64,000 nucleotides of DNA from Lachnospiraceae bacterium (GTDB taxonomy: Bacteria; Bacillota; Clostridia; Lachnospirales; Lachnospiraceae), in contig JAILHF010000011.1 of assembly GCA_024696005.1 (NCBI GenBank), forward strand, positions 62,001 through 126,000, given 5' to 3'. A program made the position numbers and the translations under genes. Position 1 is the first letter of the stretch, and the number at the start of each line of letters is the position of its first letter. Shown piece by piece: positions 32,311-44,126 of this stretch. The notes beneath the pieces are model-generated. The model did no database searches. It was not told where the DNA came from and worked only from the letters and a program-made list of their open reading frames with translations.

Positions 32311-34032
32311 GAAAAAGCCTGAAAAAGCATATCTTTATGCGGCGAAAAAGCCGAATGTCGTACAGCAGAAGCGCCTGGAAGATTTCCTGAAGGAGCATTA
32401 CGGAAGGGAATATGAACTGGTCTGGCGTGAAGAGGAGGAAGCCGGAGCGGGTTTCCGTCTGGTGGTCGGAGACGATGTCTATGACCGCACGAAGGAAGGG
32501 CGCTTCCACCAGCTGCAGGAACGCCTGGAGCAGCTCAGGCAGCAGGAAGCGGAAGCATCCGACCTGATCACGCTCTTTAAGAGCAGCATCGACAGCTGGA
32601 ACGTGGAGGCTTCGGCCAGTGAGGAAGGTACCGTGCTCACGGTCGGAGACGGGATCGTGGTCGTGGAGGGCCTTTCGAGGGCCGTTTACGGCGAGATCCT
32701 TGTTTTTGAGAGCGGTGTCAAGGGAATGGTCCAGGATATCCGGCGGGATTCCCTGGGCGTCATTCTTTTCGGCAGCGATGACGGCGTGCTGGAAGGCAGC
32801 CGTGTCCGCCGCAGCCACAAGACCGCAGGCATCCCTGTGGGAGAGGCGTATCTGGGGCGTGTCGTGAATGCCCTGGGAGAGCCGGTCGACGGCGGCGGAG
32901 CGATTCCCGCGGACGGATACCGGCCCGTGGAATCACCGGCGCCGGGCATCATCGAGCGGCAGGCGGTGGATACGCCCATGTATACCGGCATCCTTACCAT
33001 CGATTCGATGTTCCCGATCGGCCGCGGACAGCGTGAGCTGATCATCGGCGACCGTCAGACCGGAAAGACCGCCATCGCGACCGATGCGATCCTGAACCAG
33101 GACGACGTGATCTGCATCTATGTGGCGATCGGCCAGAAGGCCAGCAGTGTGGCCAGACTGGTGGGAAGCCTGAAGAAAAAAGGAGCGATGAAGCATACCA
33201 TCGTCGTGAGCGCCACGGCGAGCGACACAGCTCCGATCCAGTATATCGCGCCATACGCGGGCACCGCGCTGGCGGAGTATTTCATGCACAAGGGCAGGGA
33301 TGTCCTGATCATCTATGACGATCTGAGCAAACATGCCATCGCGTACCGTGCACTCTCGCTTTTGCTGGAGCGGTCCCCGGGACGTGAGGCTTATCCCGGC
33401 GACGTGTTTTACCTGCATTCCCGTCTTTTGGAGCGCTCGGCCCATCTTTCGGACGAGCTGGGAGGCGGAAGCATCACGGCGCTGCCCATCGTCGAGACCC
33501 AGGCCGGTGATGTTTCGGCCTATATCCCGACCAATATCATATCGATCACCGACGGACAGATCTTCCTGGAGAGCGATCTCTTCTTCTCGGGACAGAGACC
33601 GGCCGTGAACGTGGGCCTTTCCGTATCCCGTGTGGGCGGAGCCGCGCAGACGAAAGCCATGAAAAAGGCGGCGGGCACGATACGTCTGGATCTGGCGCAG
33701 TACCGCGAGATGGAGATCTTTACCCAGTTTTCCAGCGATCTGGATGAAACAACGAGACGGCAGCTGCAGTACGGCGAGGGCCTGATGCAGATCCTGCGGC
33801 AGCCCCAGGGCAGCCCTTACAAGCTTCACGAGATGGTCATCCTTCTGCTCGCGGCTACGGGGCATGTGATGCAGGAACTGGAGATCGAGCAGATCCGCCC
33901 GTTTTCGGAAGATCTTCTGCGCTTTTTCTCGGCCATGCATTCCGCGCTCTGCCGAGAGATCGATGAAACGGGGAAGCTCAGTGACGAGCAGAAAGAAGAG
34001 ATCCGCAGCCTTTCGGAGGAATATCTGGATAA

Positions 34033-34054
<22 letters not shown>
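32303..34054 (+). CDS. atpA: ATP synthase F1 subunit alpha with N-terminal delta-like domain
   Basis: A 583-residue alpha subunit, about 75-80 longer than usual. From residue ~85 it is a standard alpha: beta-barrel ([16 protein letters not shown]), Walker [12 protein letters not shown] near 249, conserved [17 protein letters not shown] near the end. Residues ~1-80 do not belong to alpha. They follow the C-terminal domain of subunit delta: [22 protein letters not shown], then [29 protein letters not shown], matching the E. coli delta pattern G-x5-AGDMVIDGSVRGRLERL. The operon lacks atpH. Thus the b-binding part of delta may be carried by alpha itself. It overlaps atpF by 8 and atpG by 22 bases. 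Confidence 0.93.
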
Positions 34055-36796
<2,742 letters not shown>

Positions 36797-36799
<3 letters not shown>

Positions 36800-36826
36800 A
36801 CAAAGTTTACCGGATTATGATAAAAT
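36797..36826 (+). promoter_or_regulatory. Possible promoter of the small gene after atpC
   Basis: TAGACA (36797-36802), 18-base spacer, TAAAAT (36821-36826). The spacing is one base longer than usual. Confidence 0.4.
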
Positions 36827-36855
36827 GAACAAAAATTTTGCAGGGGAGGTGCAGG

Positions 36856-37065
36856 ATGGAACAGCAGGGTGATGAACTGAAGAATTTGATGGACTCCCTT
36901 TCCATCGGAGACGAAGGAACTTCCGGGCTCAAAAGCTCGGCGAGCAGTGTGATGCGTCAGAAGGACGTGGATTTCCTGGTATCTCTTTTGCAGGAGCTGC
37001 AGACCTATCGTGAGATCGGTACTCCCGAAGAGTGCAGGGAGTACAAGAAAAAGGCCCTCGGTTGA
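36856..37065 (+). CDS. Small hypothetical protein
   Basis: A 69-residue hydrophilic protein (MEQQGDELKNLMDSLSIGDEG...). It has a Ser-rich middle and a C-terminal helical part QKDVDFLVSLLQELQTYREIG. The ATG follows a strong GGGGAGG at six bases. I recognise no family. It is flanked by its own promoter and a terminator, so it appears to be a monocistronic gene or an optional extension of the atp operon. Confidence 0.6.
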   Translation: MEQQGDELKNLMDSLSIGDEGTSGLKSSASSVMRQKDVDFLVSLLQELQTYREIGTPEECREYKKKALG

Positions 37066-37088
37066 ATCGTGTGGGGATGAGTGTTTGC

Positions 37089-37116
37089 GGGCGGGGCATA
37101 CCTGCCCTTTTTCTTT
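37089..37116 (+). terminator. Rho-independent terminator
   Basis: GGGCGGG (37089-37095) pairs with CCTGCCC (37101-37107) through one G-T pair, 5-base loop, followed by TTTTTCTTT. It would separate the small gene from the flippase gene. Confidence 0.65.
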
Positions 37117-37127
37117 GAGGAAAGCGG

Positions 37128-38732
37128 ATGTCCGACGGGATGAAAAAAAACCTGATGCTTCAGGGAAGCATACTGGCTTTTGCGGGGCTGATCAGCAAAG
37201 TGATCGGCTTTCTTTACCGCATCCCGATGGCAAACGTCATCGGCAACAACGGAAACGGCCTGTATTCGGTGGCTTTCGGCATCTATAACATCGCGTTGAC
37301 GCTTTCGTCCTACAGCATGCCGCTGGCAGTATCCAAGCTGATGAGCGCCCGTCTGGCCCGCGGGGAATACAAGAACGCGCACCGCCTGTTCAGGGATGCC
37401 CTTACGCTGGCCGCCCTGTCGGGGCTGATCGCGGCCATGGTTTTGTATTTCGGGGCAGATCTTCTGGCAAAGGTGTACCGGAAAGAGGGGCTCGAACGCC
37501 CGCTCCGTATCCTGGCACCGACGGTATTCGTCGTCGCGCTTCTGGGAACCTGCCGCGGTTATTTCCAGGGGCATCGCAACATGGTGCCTACGGCGGTCTC
37601 GCAGGTCATCGAACAGATCGTGAACGCGATCGTGAGCATCACGGCGGCAGTATTCCTTGTGCGCAAAGCGATCTTCAAGGGCGAGTCGGAAGCGGCGTAC
37701 GGCGCCATGGGAGGCACCATGGGAACCCTTGCCGGCGCGACGGTGGCCCTGCTCCTTTTCGGCCTGATCTTCTGCCTGATACGCGGGGACATGAAGAAGG
37801 AGAAATCACACGATGATGCGGAGGATGAGGAGCACAGGCTGATCGTGAAAGCGATCGCCCTGACTGTTTTCCCGGTCATATTAAGCCAGAGCATTTACCA
37901 GCTGGGCTATACCCTTGATGACCTGGTCTTCGGGAATCTTATGAGCCTGAAAGGGCATGATGACACCCTGGTGACCGAGCTGCAGGGTGTGTTCAATACC
38001 CAGTACAACCAGATGATCAACCTGCCTGCGGCGATCGCCACGGCGATGGCATCGGCCACACTGCCGAGCATCGTGGCATCGCTTGCCCGGGGAGACCGGG
38101 CAGAGGCAAGAAAAAAGACCGATACGGTGCTGAAGTTCAACATGATGATCGCGATCCCCTCCGCGGTGGGACTGGCGGTTCTGGCAGAACCGGTCATGCA
38201 CGTCCTGTTCCCGGGCCTCGGGGAGCACATGGACGTTGCGGTGATGCTGCTGCGGACCGGCTCATCGGCGGTCATCTTTTACGCATTCTCGACGATATCG
38301 ACCTCCATTCTGCAGGCCGGTGATCACATGCGCATCCCGGTGATCCATTCGGGCATCTCGCTTGCGATCCACGTGATCCTGGTGGCAGTCTGCGTGCGAT
38401 TTACCTCTCTGGGCGTGTATGCCCTGATCATCGGAAACGTGAGCTTTCCGCTGCTGGTCTGCATCCTGAACGGCCGCAGCATGAAAAAGCTCTTCGATTA
38501 CCGTTTCCGCGTTTCGGAGAGTTTCGTAAAGCCCGCGCTGGCATCCCTCATCATGGGCGGAGCCGTGCTCGCGATCTATCTGCTGCTGAAGGGGCCGACC
38601 GGCATCCTGTGCGCGATGGTCGTATCCATCGTGCTGGGGATCCTGATCTATTTTCAGATGCTCTATTATCTGAAACTGCTTAGGAGGGAGGACATGGCGG
38701 CGATCCCTCTGATCGGGAAGTTTTTCCGCTGA
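37128..38732 (+). CDS. SpoVB/MurJ-like MOP-superfamily flippase
   Basis: A 534-residue integral membrane protein with about fourteen helices. The start GSILAFAGLISKVIGFLYRIPMANVIGNNGNGLYSVAF and the block TCRGYFQGHRNMVPTAVSQVIEQIVNAIV are characteristic of the SpoVB/PST group in spore-forming and related Firmicutes. It should flip a lipid-linked cell-wall or polysaccharide precursor across the membrane; which one cannot be told here. ATG 37128 follows GAGGAAAG; ATG 37140 is an in-frame alternative. The gene lies behind a terminator and its own promoter was not identified. Confidence 0.87.
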   Translation: MSDGMKKNLMLQGSILAFAGLISKVIGFLYRIPMANVIGNNGNGLYSVAFGIYNIALTLSSYSMPLAVSKLMSARLARGEYKNAHRLFRDALTLAALSGLIAAMVLYFGADLLAKVYRKEGLERPLRILAPTVFVVALLGTCRGYFQGHRNMVPTAVSQVIEQIVNAIVSITAAVFLVRKAIFKGESEAAYGAMGGTMGTLAGATVALLLFGLIFCLIRGDMKKEKSHDDAEDEEHRLIVKAIALTVFPVILSQSIYQLGYTLDDLVFGNLMSLKGHDDTLVTELQGVFNTQYNQMINLPAAIATAMASATLPSIVASLARGDRAEARKKTDTVLKFNMMIAIPSAVGLAVLAEPVMHVLFPGLGEHMDVAVMLLRTGSSAVIFYAFSTISTSILQAGDHMRIPVIHSGISLAIHVILVAVCVRFTSLGVYALIIGNVSFPLLVCILNGRSMKKLFDYRFRVSESFVKPALASLIMGGAVLAIYLLLKGPTGILCAMVVSIVLGILIYFQMLYYLKLLRREDMAAIPLIGKFFR

Positions 38733-38752
38733 CGGGAAAAGGCCGGGCGGTA

Positions 38753-38781
38753 TTGCATTAACGGGAGCAAAAGCCTATAAT
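38753..38781 (+). promoter_or_regulatory. Promoter of the EAL-domain gene, predicted leaderless
   Basis: TTGCAT (38753-38758), 17-base spacer, perfect TATAAT (38776-38781). The ATG at 38789 begins seven bases after the -10 box and no Shine-Dalgarno sequence is present. Confidence 0.65.
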
Positions 38782-38788
38782 CAAAGAC

Positions 38789-40444
38789 ATGAGAGAAGAC
38801 GCGCAGAAATTGTTAATGGATTTTATCGGCAGGCTTACGGAGAAGGCGGCGTCGTTGGAACAGCTCAAGCGTGCCCTGAAACCGGTGGCGGACCGTTACC
38901 GGATCTATTCGATCGACCTGGAACGCAATTCAAAGGACGGGGGATCGGAAAACGTCAGTCTCTTTCTCTACAAGAAGGGAAAGCCCAGGGAGCTGGGCAT
39001 GCTCATCTTCCCCTTCGAGGCAGACCCGATCTATCCCATGGTGCTCTGCTTTATCCCGGATGACAGAAATTTTGATGATAACGAAAAAGCGGAACTGGAG
39101 ATCTATGCCGCTTTCTGCTATTTTTACCTGCAGGGCGTGCAGGCGGCCGAGATGGCGGGAAAGGTGCAGACGCACCAGATCCTGACCGGGCTTCTGAACG
39201 CGCAGGGCTATATCAAGAGGATCGCGGAGCTGGTCAATGAGGGCATCCCGCTGACCTTCTATGATGCTTATTATTTCAATATCAGCGGCTTCGGCAATTT
39301 CAACCGGCGCCTTGGCTATGAAGGGGCGAACCGCCTGCTGATCGTTTATGCGCAGGCCATCAAGAAGAACCTCAAGGAGGATGAGCTGGCGGCCCACCAG
39401 GGCGGCGACAACTTCCTTGCCCTGATCCGGCGGGACCGCCGCGAAGAGTTCCTGAAATGGCTTCAGGATGTGAAGGTTCATGTTCCCGGCTGTAAAGAGC
39501 CGCTCAGTGTCAAGGCCAGGGCAGGAGTATGGGAGATCCCCTCCGGAAATCCGGATCCCGGGGATCTGATCGGCCATCCGGCCATCGCACTCAGCCAGGC
39601 CAAGCATGTGCTGCATCAGGACCATGCTTTTGTCTCGGACAGCATGGTGGACAGGGTAACACACATCAAAAACGTGATGGAAGCGTATGAAACCGCGCTG
39701 GAACAGGAAGAGTTCCTGGTCTATTACCAGCCGAAGGTGGATTCGCGAAACAATACGCTTGTGGGCGCAGAGGGACTGGTGCGCTGGAAGCGGGACGGAC
39801 GCACGATCTCGCCGGGCAGCTTCATCCCGCCTCTGGAAGAGAACGGGCAGATCCTGCAGCTGGACTGCTACGTGCTGCGCCGTGCATGCGCAGACATCCG
39901 GCGCTGGCTGGATGAGGGAAAGGCGCCCGTTACCATTTCGGTGAATTTCTCCAGAAAGGATCTGGAAGACAAGAAGCTTGCCAGACGGATCAAACAGATC
40001 ATCGACGAGGCGGGGATCGACAAGAAGTGGATCGAAGTCGAGGTGACGGAGACCGTGGATACGACCGAGCACGGTGAACTGGCGGCTTTCATCCGGGAGC
40101 TTTATGACTACGGCATCATGACCGCGATCGATGATTTCGGTTCGGGCTATTCCTCCCTGGCAACCCTCCGGGAATACCAGGTGCATACGCTGAAGATCGA
40201 CCGTTCCTTTGTGAACAATAACGACTTTTCCTGGAAGGACGAGATCATCCTGCGTGATATCGTTCACATGGCGCAGGAGCTCGGGATCGAAACGCTGACC
40301 GAGGGCGTGGAGCGGGATGACCAGCTCATGTTCGTGAAGTCGGTCGGCTGCCACGTGATCCAGGGTTATTACTATGACAAGCCCCTCCCCTGTGAGGAGT
40401 TCGAGGAGAGGCTTGTAAAGAGAGTCTACGCACCCAGGGGCTGA
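38789..40444 (+). CDS. Cyclic-di-GMP phosphodiesterase with degenerate GGDEF and EAL domains
   Basis: A 551-residue cytoplasmic protein. Residues ~1-130 are an unrecognised sensory region. The GGDEF domain (about 131-290) has HQGGDNF in place of GGDEF, so cyclase activity is unlikely. The EAL domain (about 300-545) has EGL at the signature (VGAEGLVRWK) but retains metal and substrate residues: ISVNFS, EVTETV, DDFGSGYSSL, LKIDRSF and TEGVE. It is therefore a probable active phosphodiesterase that hydrolyses c-di-GMP, perhaps controlled by the GGDNF domain. Its 3' end overlaps the convergent cellulase gene by 19 bases. Confidence 0.88.
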   Translation: MREDAQKLLMDFIGRLTEKAASLEQLKRALKPVADRYRIYSIDLERNSKDGGSENVSLFLYKKGKPRELGMLIFPFEADPIYPMVLCFIPDDRNFDDNEKAELEIYAAFCYFYLQGVQAAEMAGKVQTHQILTGLLNAQGYIKRIAELVNEGIPLTFYDAYYFNISGFGNFNRRLGYEGANRLLIVYAQAIKKNLKEDELAAHQGGDNFLALIRRDRREEFLKWLQDVKVHVPGCKEPLSVKARAGVWEIPSGNPDPGDLIGHPAIALSQAKHVLHQDHAFVSDSMVDRVTHIKNVMEAYETALEQEEFLVYYQPKVDSRNNTLVGAEGLVRWKRDGRTISPGSFIPPLEENGQILQLDCYVLRRACADIRRWLDEGKAPVTISVNFSRKDLEDKKLARRIKQIIDEAGIDKKWIEVEVTETVDTTEHGELAAFIRELYDYGIMTAIDDFGSGYSSLATLREYQVHTLKIDRSFVNNNDFSWKDEIILRDIVHMAQELGIETLTEGVERDDQLMFVKSVGCHVIQGYYYDKPLPCEEFEERLVKRVYAPRG

Positions 40445-43173
40445 TCCGGCCCTTTGTTTTTGGGATCTGCGCCACTCAGCGCTTTCAGTTTCGCCATTTT
40501 ATAGACAAAGATCATGACGGCCACCGCGAGCAGCAGAACGCTTGCGGCGATCACGATGACGATGAGCAGCACATTGCTTTCGGAGCCTTCTTCCCGCTCC
40601 GAATCCCTGTCATTTTCCCTGTCACGGCTGCTCTTTTTCCCGGAGGCGGTCACACTTCCCCTGTCCGTCTTTTCAGCAGTATAGCTTTCACGCTCTTCGG
40701 AGGAAGTCTGCAGGCTCACGCCGCTTCCGAAGCTTCCGGCACCGGGTGTGATCCCGCCCGGGGAGTATTCGGTGAGGAAGCCGCTCAGCCAGGCCAGAGG
40801 AGCATTCCAGTTGATCGTGCATTCGTTCACGGACCAGGCTTCGATATGGTCGAGATAGCATTTTGCGGGAGGGATCGTTCCCTTTTTCCAGCCCATGCCC
40901 CTTACCCAGGGGTCCTGCATGCCGGAATTGGGGCCGCCCGAAAGCACGCCCGCAGGGGCCATCGGGAAGCTGTCGTCGATCTGCTTTGCCCAGAAACGGT
41001 GATGGGGATAGGTGACGGCGTGGCTGCCGTAACCCGTCACATAGGAATAATCCATCGGATTGCGTCCCAGCAGATAGTCCATGCCGGAAACGGCACCGTC
41101 AAAGTAGGCGCTGTCGCCGCTGATCAGATAGGCATAGGCCAGGATCACGGCATTGTCCGCGACGACCGAGTTGGAACCCCAGATGTAGCCGTTGTCGGGA
41201 TCGTTATAGGCGATGCTTGAGGCGGCATACGGCTGGCCGTAGCCCTGCTCGTCGCAAAGGGAGAGATAGTGCTCGGCGGTTTCCAGAAGATTATCCTTCG
41301 TCTTTTTGTATTCACTGCTGTCGCAGGCGTCTTCGTTCAGGCAGATGCTCATCGAAGCAAGAGCGGCGGTATGTCCCCAGTCAAAACTGCCGCAGGCCCC
41401 GACACTCTCCCCGCCGTCCATGGTCTCCGGCACGGCGAGATACCAGGGGGAGCTCTTCATGTCCTTGTGATAGTTCTCTTCACCGGTAGTCAGCCAGAGC
41501 TCGGTGGCGGCCCAGTAGAATTCATCGCTCACGTCATCATCGCCATAAGCGCCTCCGCCGACGGATTCGTCCAGCGGCGCGTACATGTCCGGATGATCAC
41601 AGGCTGCGTCATAGCAGCGCACGGCGACATCCAGGCATTCTTCGGCAAAGGCTTTGTCGATGCCTGCCCAGAGCCGGGAAGCCTGTGCCGCGCAAGCCGC
41701 GACATTCAGGGTTGCGGCGGTCGTGGGGGGCTTTAAGATGCGTTCCTGCGGATCGTCCGCGGGGGCAACGCCGAGCCCGGTCCACTTGATGTCGTGGACT
41801 TTGTGATAGACCATGTCCCTGCAGCTGCCGTCGGGCACGAGCATCGTAAACATCCATTCCATTTCCCAGCGGGCTTCATCGAGCAGATCGGGGAAGGAGT
41901 TGCCGTTCTCGGGTATGCTCATCGTCCCGTCCGCGTAAGCGGCCTCGGTGCCGCAATACAGCGCGGCTTCATACATGTTTTGCAAAAGCCAGAGGGAGAT
42001 GCCGCCGTTTACCACATATTTGCCGTGGTCGCCGGCATCGTACCAGCCGCCGCTCACATCCTGTGTGCCGGACGAGGCCGAATAGCCCCAGCACTGGTCG
42101 ACGCTTGCGAGGTCGGGCGTGTGTCCGGCCGCGCGGCTGAGCTCGGAACCGTCGCCGGAACAGATCAGGCTGCTCTCGATCTCGATGCCGGAGCGGTTCT
42201 GGTAGAAATAGTTCAGGGAATCGTAGAGCAGCGAGGAGTAGACAGAGCTGACCCCGATGGAAAAGCTTCGGGAGCGGGCACCGTCTTCGGCCTCGATACA
42301 GTATTCTCCGGGCGCGTCTGCTTCGGAAAAATCCAGCACGTGCACCATGTCTCCGGAATCGGCATCGTATCCGTAAGGGATGGATTTGCCTTCGTAGGCG
42401 ACGCGGCCGTTTTCATCGATCAGGGAAAAGCTCACGGGCTTGTCACTGTCGTTTAAGAGCGTTGCTTTCTTGGCGGCGTCTTCGATATAGCCGAGCTGGT
42501 TGGTCAGGATGAGGGCGCGGGCCCAGGGTTCTTCCTCGACATAGTCGTTCTCATCGGAGCTCAGATCCTCCAGGGACATGTTGTCGAAGCGGATCACGGT
42601 GCCGGCCGGGAAGCAGCCGCCGGGCGTATACTGGCCGTCTCCGCCCAGATGGAAGGCCCATTCCGCGACCTCCATGCCCTGCGCGGCCGTGAAGGTCAGG
42701 TCGACGCGCTTGGTCTCTCCGGCATTCACGGGGATGGGATCCCAGGTGGCGTCCAGATCATAGCCGTTGCTCATGTTGTGCCAGATCTCCGTGTCGCCGG
42801 CGAGATTTCCGATCTTGGTATAGTACTTCCCGCTGTTGGAAGCGGTGAGCTCATAGCGGACGCGGTACTGGTGGCCGCTCACGATCGTCAGGCCGCGGTG
42901 GCGGAACTGGCAGTCCCAGCGGTCTTCGCCGCCCTGCGACGCGCCGCCCGGATTGATGATGGTGATGATGTACTGCCCGTCGCTGAGCTCGAAATCCATT
43001 TTGGCGGGTTCCGATTCCACGATGTGCCAGGGAAGTCCCTTTCCGTCGTCAAAATCGGTCTCTCCGAGCTGCTCGCCCGCAAGGACGGTCAGAGCCGGCC
43101 ACGGACGGGACAGGCAGAATAAAGCAAGAAAGAGCAGAGCGACCGCTCTGCGGATCGTTGAACGTGTTTTCAT
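40426..43173 (-). CDS. GH9 cellulase, membrane-anchored, with CBM4-like N-terminal domain
   Basis: A 915-residue secreted enzyme: signal peptide (about 1-32), a beta-sandwich carbohydrate-binding-like domain (about 36-205), an Ig-like domain with the usual NQLGY start (about 222-310), then a GH9 (alpha/alpha)6 barrel with GGWYDAGDHGKY near residue 375, GYGSHAVTYPHHRFW near 712 and the general-acid Glu in VNECTINWNAPLAWL near 783. A Ser/Arg/Asp/Glu-rich linker and one transmembrane helix (about 870-895) with a short basic tail follow, so the enzyme is probably tethered to the cell. It cuts beta-1,4-glucans such as cellulose. No dockerin is present. Confidence 0.92.
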   Translation of the reverse strand: MKTRSTIRRAVALLFLALFCLSRPWPALTVLAGEQLGETDFDDGKGLPWHIVESEPAKMDFELSDGQYIITIINPGGASQGGEDRWDCQFRHRGLTIVSGHQYRVRYELTASNSGKYYTKIGNLAGDTEIWHNMSNGYDLDATWDPIPVNAGETKRVDLTFTAAQGMEVAEWAFHLGGDGQYTPGGCFPAGTVIRFDNMSLEDLSSDENDYVEEEPWARALILTNQLGYIEDAAKKATLLNDSDKPVSFSLIDENGRVAYEGKSIPYGYDADSGDMVHVLDFSEADAPGEYCIEAEDGARSRSFSIGVSSVYSSLLYDSLNYFYQNRSGIEIESSLICSGDGSELSRAAGHTPDLASVDQCWGYSASSGTQDVSGGWYDAGDHGKYVVNGGISLWLLQNMYEAALYCGTEAAYADGTMSIPENGNSFPDLLDEARWEMEWMFTMLVPDGSCRDMVYHKVHDIKWTGLGVAPADDPQERILKPPTTAATLNVAACAAQASRLWAGIDKAFAEECLDVAVRCYDAACDHPDMYAPLDESVGGGAYGDDDVSDEFYWAATELWLTTGEENYHKDMKSSPWYLAVPETMDGGESVGACGSFDWGHTAALASMSICLNEDACDSSEYKKTKDNLLETAEHYLSLCDEQGYGQPYAASSIAYNDPDNGYIWGSNSVVADNAVILAYAYLISGDSAYFDGAVSGMDYLLGRNPMDYSYVTGYGSHAVTYPHHRFWAKQIDDSFPMAPAGVLSGGPNSGMQDPWVRGMGWKKGTIPPAKCYLDHIEAWSVNECTINWNAPLAWLSGFLTEYSPGGITPGAGSFGSGVSLQTSSEERESYTAEKTDRGSVTASGKKSSRDRENDRDSEREEGSESNVLLIVIVIAASVLLLAVAVMIFVYKMAKLKALSGADPKNKGPDQPLGA

Positions 43174-43210
43174 ATCCGGTCAAAACCTCCGGGGGCAGAT
43201 TATTACTTGC

Positions 43211-43236
43211 GTTCCGGCGGCCGGCGGCCGCGGAAC
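43211..43236. promoter_or_regulatory. GC-rich palindrome in the leader of the cellulase gene
   Basis: GTTCCGGCGGCC (43211-43222) and GGCCGCGGAAC (43226-43236) are inverse copies except for one extra base, separated by three bases. The element sits between the promoter and the ribosome binding site of the cellulase gene: an operator or a leader hairpin. Confidence 0.5.
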
Positions 43237-43248
43237 ACAGCAGTACTT

Positions 43249-43276
43249 ATTTTAGCAAATGAGGGATTTTTTGCAA
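43249..43276 (-). promoter_or_regulatory. Promoter of the GH9 cellulase gene
   Basis: On the - strand TTGCAA (43276-43271), 16-base spacer, TAAAAT (43254-43249), about 75 bases before the start codon, which has GGAGG. Confidence 0.5.
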
Positions 43277-43283
43277 TAGAGGC

Positions 43284-43622
43284 TCAGCGGTGAATTTTCG
43301 AGTAGAGAACGAGATATTCGCAAAGGGTCTTCTTTTCCGCTTCATCGTCCGAGCGGAGGACATCGATCACGGAGGCGGGGATGTAGGCTTCGGTGCCGGC
43401 CGCGTTTTTGCCGAAGACGAGATAATCGAGGCTCGTGTCCAGAAGCTCGCAGATATCGATCAGGCGGTCGAGGGAAAAAGAGGACAGGCCGCGCTCCACT
43501 TCACTGATGTGCTTGGTGCTCAGCGACAGCTTTTCGGCAAGATCTTCCTGGGTGATGTGATGCAATTCACGCAGATCGCGGATACGATTTCCGATGTCGG
43601 TATTCAGGCTTTTCCAGATCAT
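43284..43622 (-). CDS. XRE-family transcriptional regulator
   Basis: A 112-residue protein with an N-terminal Cro/C1-type helix-turn-helix (about residues 10-65: RIRDLRELHHITQEDLAEKLSLSTKHISEVERG, then LDRLIDICELLDTSLDYLV) and a short C-terminal helix. It lies upstream of the GH9 gene on the same strand and may regulate it or itself. The start ATG at 43622 has a GGGAGAGGG site. The frame stays open far upstream through the ridA region on the opposite strand, which I reject as an artefact. The ligand, if any, is unknown. Confidence 0.88.
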   Translation of the reverse strand: MIWKSLNTDIGNRIRDLRELHHITQEDLAEKLSLSTKHISEVERGLSSFSLDRLIDICELLDTSLDYLVFGKNAAGTEAYIPASVIDVLRSDDEAEKKTLCEYLVLYSKIHR

Positions 43623-43758
43623 ATTCCCTCTCCCTTTGGTGTGACTGCAGTTGCGTGGTGTTTGTCTATCTGAATTATATGGAATAAAGGGAAAAAGAAA
43701 AAAGAACGGAGGGGTGCTGCTTTGTGAACCTGTAAGGTTGTGTGACGATAACATGGTA

Positions 43759-43787
43759 TTCCCCTTTCGGACAAGCTGTGTTATGAT
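43759..43787 (+). promoter_or_regulatory. Possible promoter of the small gene before ridA
   Basis: Weak TTCCCC (43759-43764), 17-base spacer, good TATGAT (43782-43787). Confidence 0.4.
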
Positions 43788-43844
43788 AGGCGGGTAAAGA
43801 AGATCTGCCATGCGGCGGATCCCTGAAGCGGAGGCAGACTGATC

Positions 43845-44075
43845 ATGCGTACGATGGATTTTAAGATGGAACGGCCGGGACTGCTGGAAGAAGGGCAGGA
43901 GGTGACGGTGACGGAAGGCTTGCTGCCGGGTAGTTACTATTACACCATCGATCCGTCCCTGGCGATGTCGGCCAACTTCAAGCTGCGTGACCGCCTGCAT
44001 GTGAACAAGGGGCGGGTCATCAAAGTGGAGGAGACTGCCCGGGGGTTTTATGTCACTGTAGAATTTGATGAATAG
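43845..44075 (+). CDS. Small hypothetical protein
   Basis: A 76-residue protein with strands and Gly turns (EGQEVTVTEGLLPGSYYYTIDP...) ending in VEETARGFYVTVEFDE, suggesting a small beta-barrel. I recognise no family. GGAGG lies 12 bases before ATG 43845; ATG 43854 is an alternative. It is 51 bases upstream of ridA on the same strand, with a stable hairpin in the gap. Confidence 0.6.
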   Translation: MRTMDFKMERPGLLEEGQEVTVTEGLLPGSYYYTIDPSLAMSANFKLRDRLHVNKGRVIKVEETARGFYVTVEFDE

Positions 44076-44081
44076 AAAACG

Positions 44082-44101
44082 GTCCGGGAACTGTCCCGGG
44101 C
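44082..44101 (+). other. Hairpin between the small gene and ridA
   Basis: GTCCGGGA (44082-44089) pairs with TCCCGGGC (44094-44101) around the loop ACTG; eight pairs with one G-T. No T-run follows, so it is more likely a processing or stability element than a terminator. Confidence 0.5.
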
Positions 44102-44126
44102 AGGCACGGAAAGGAAGGAGAAGAAA

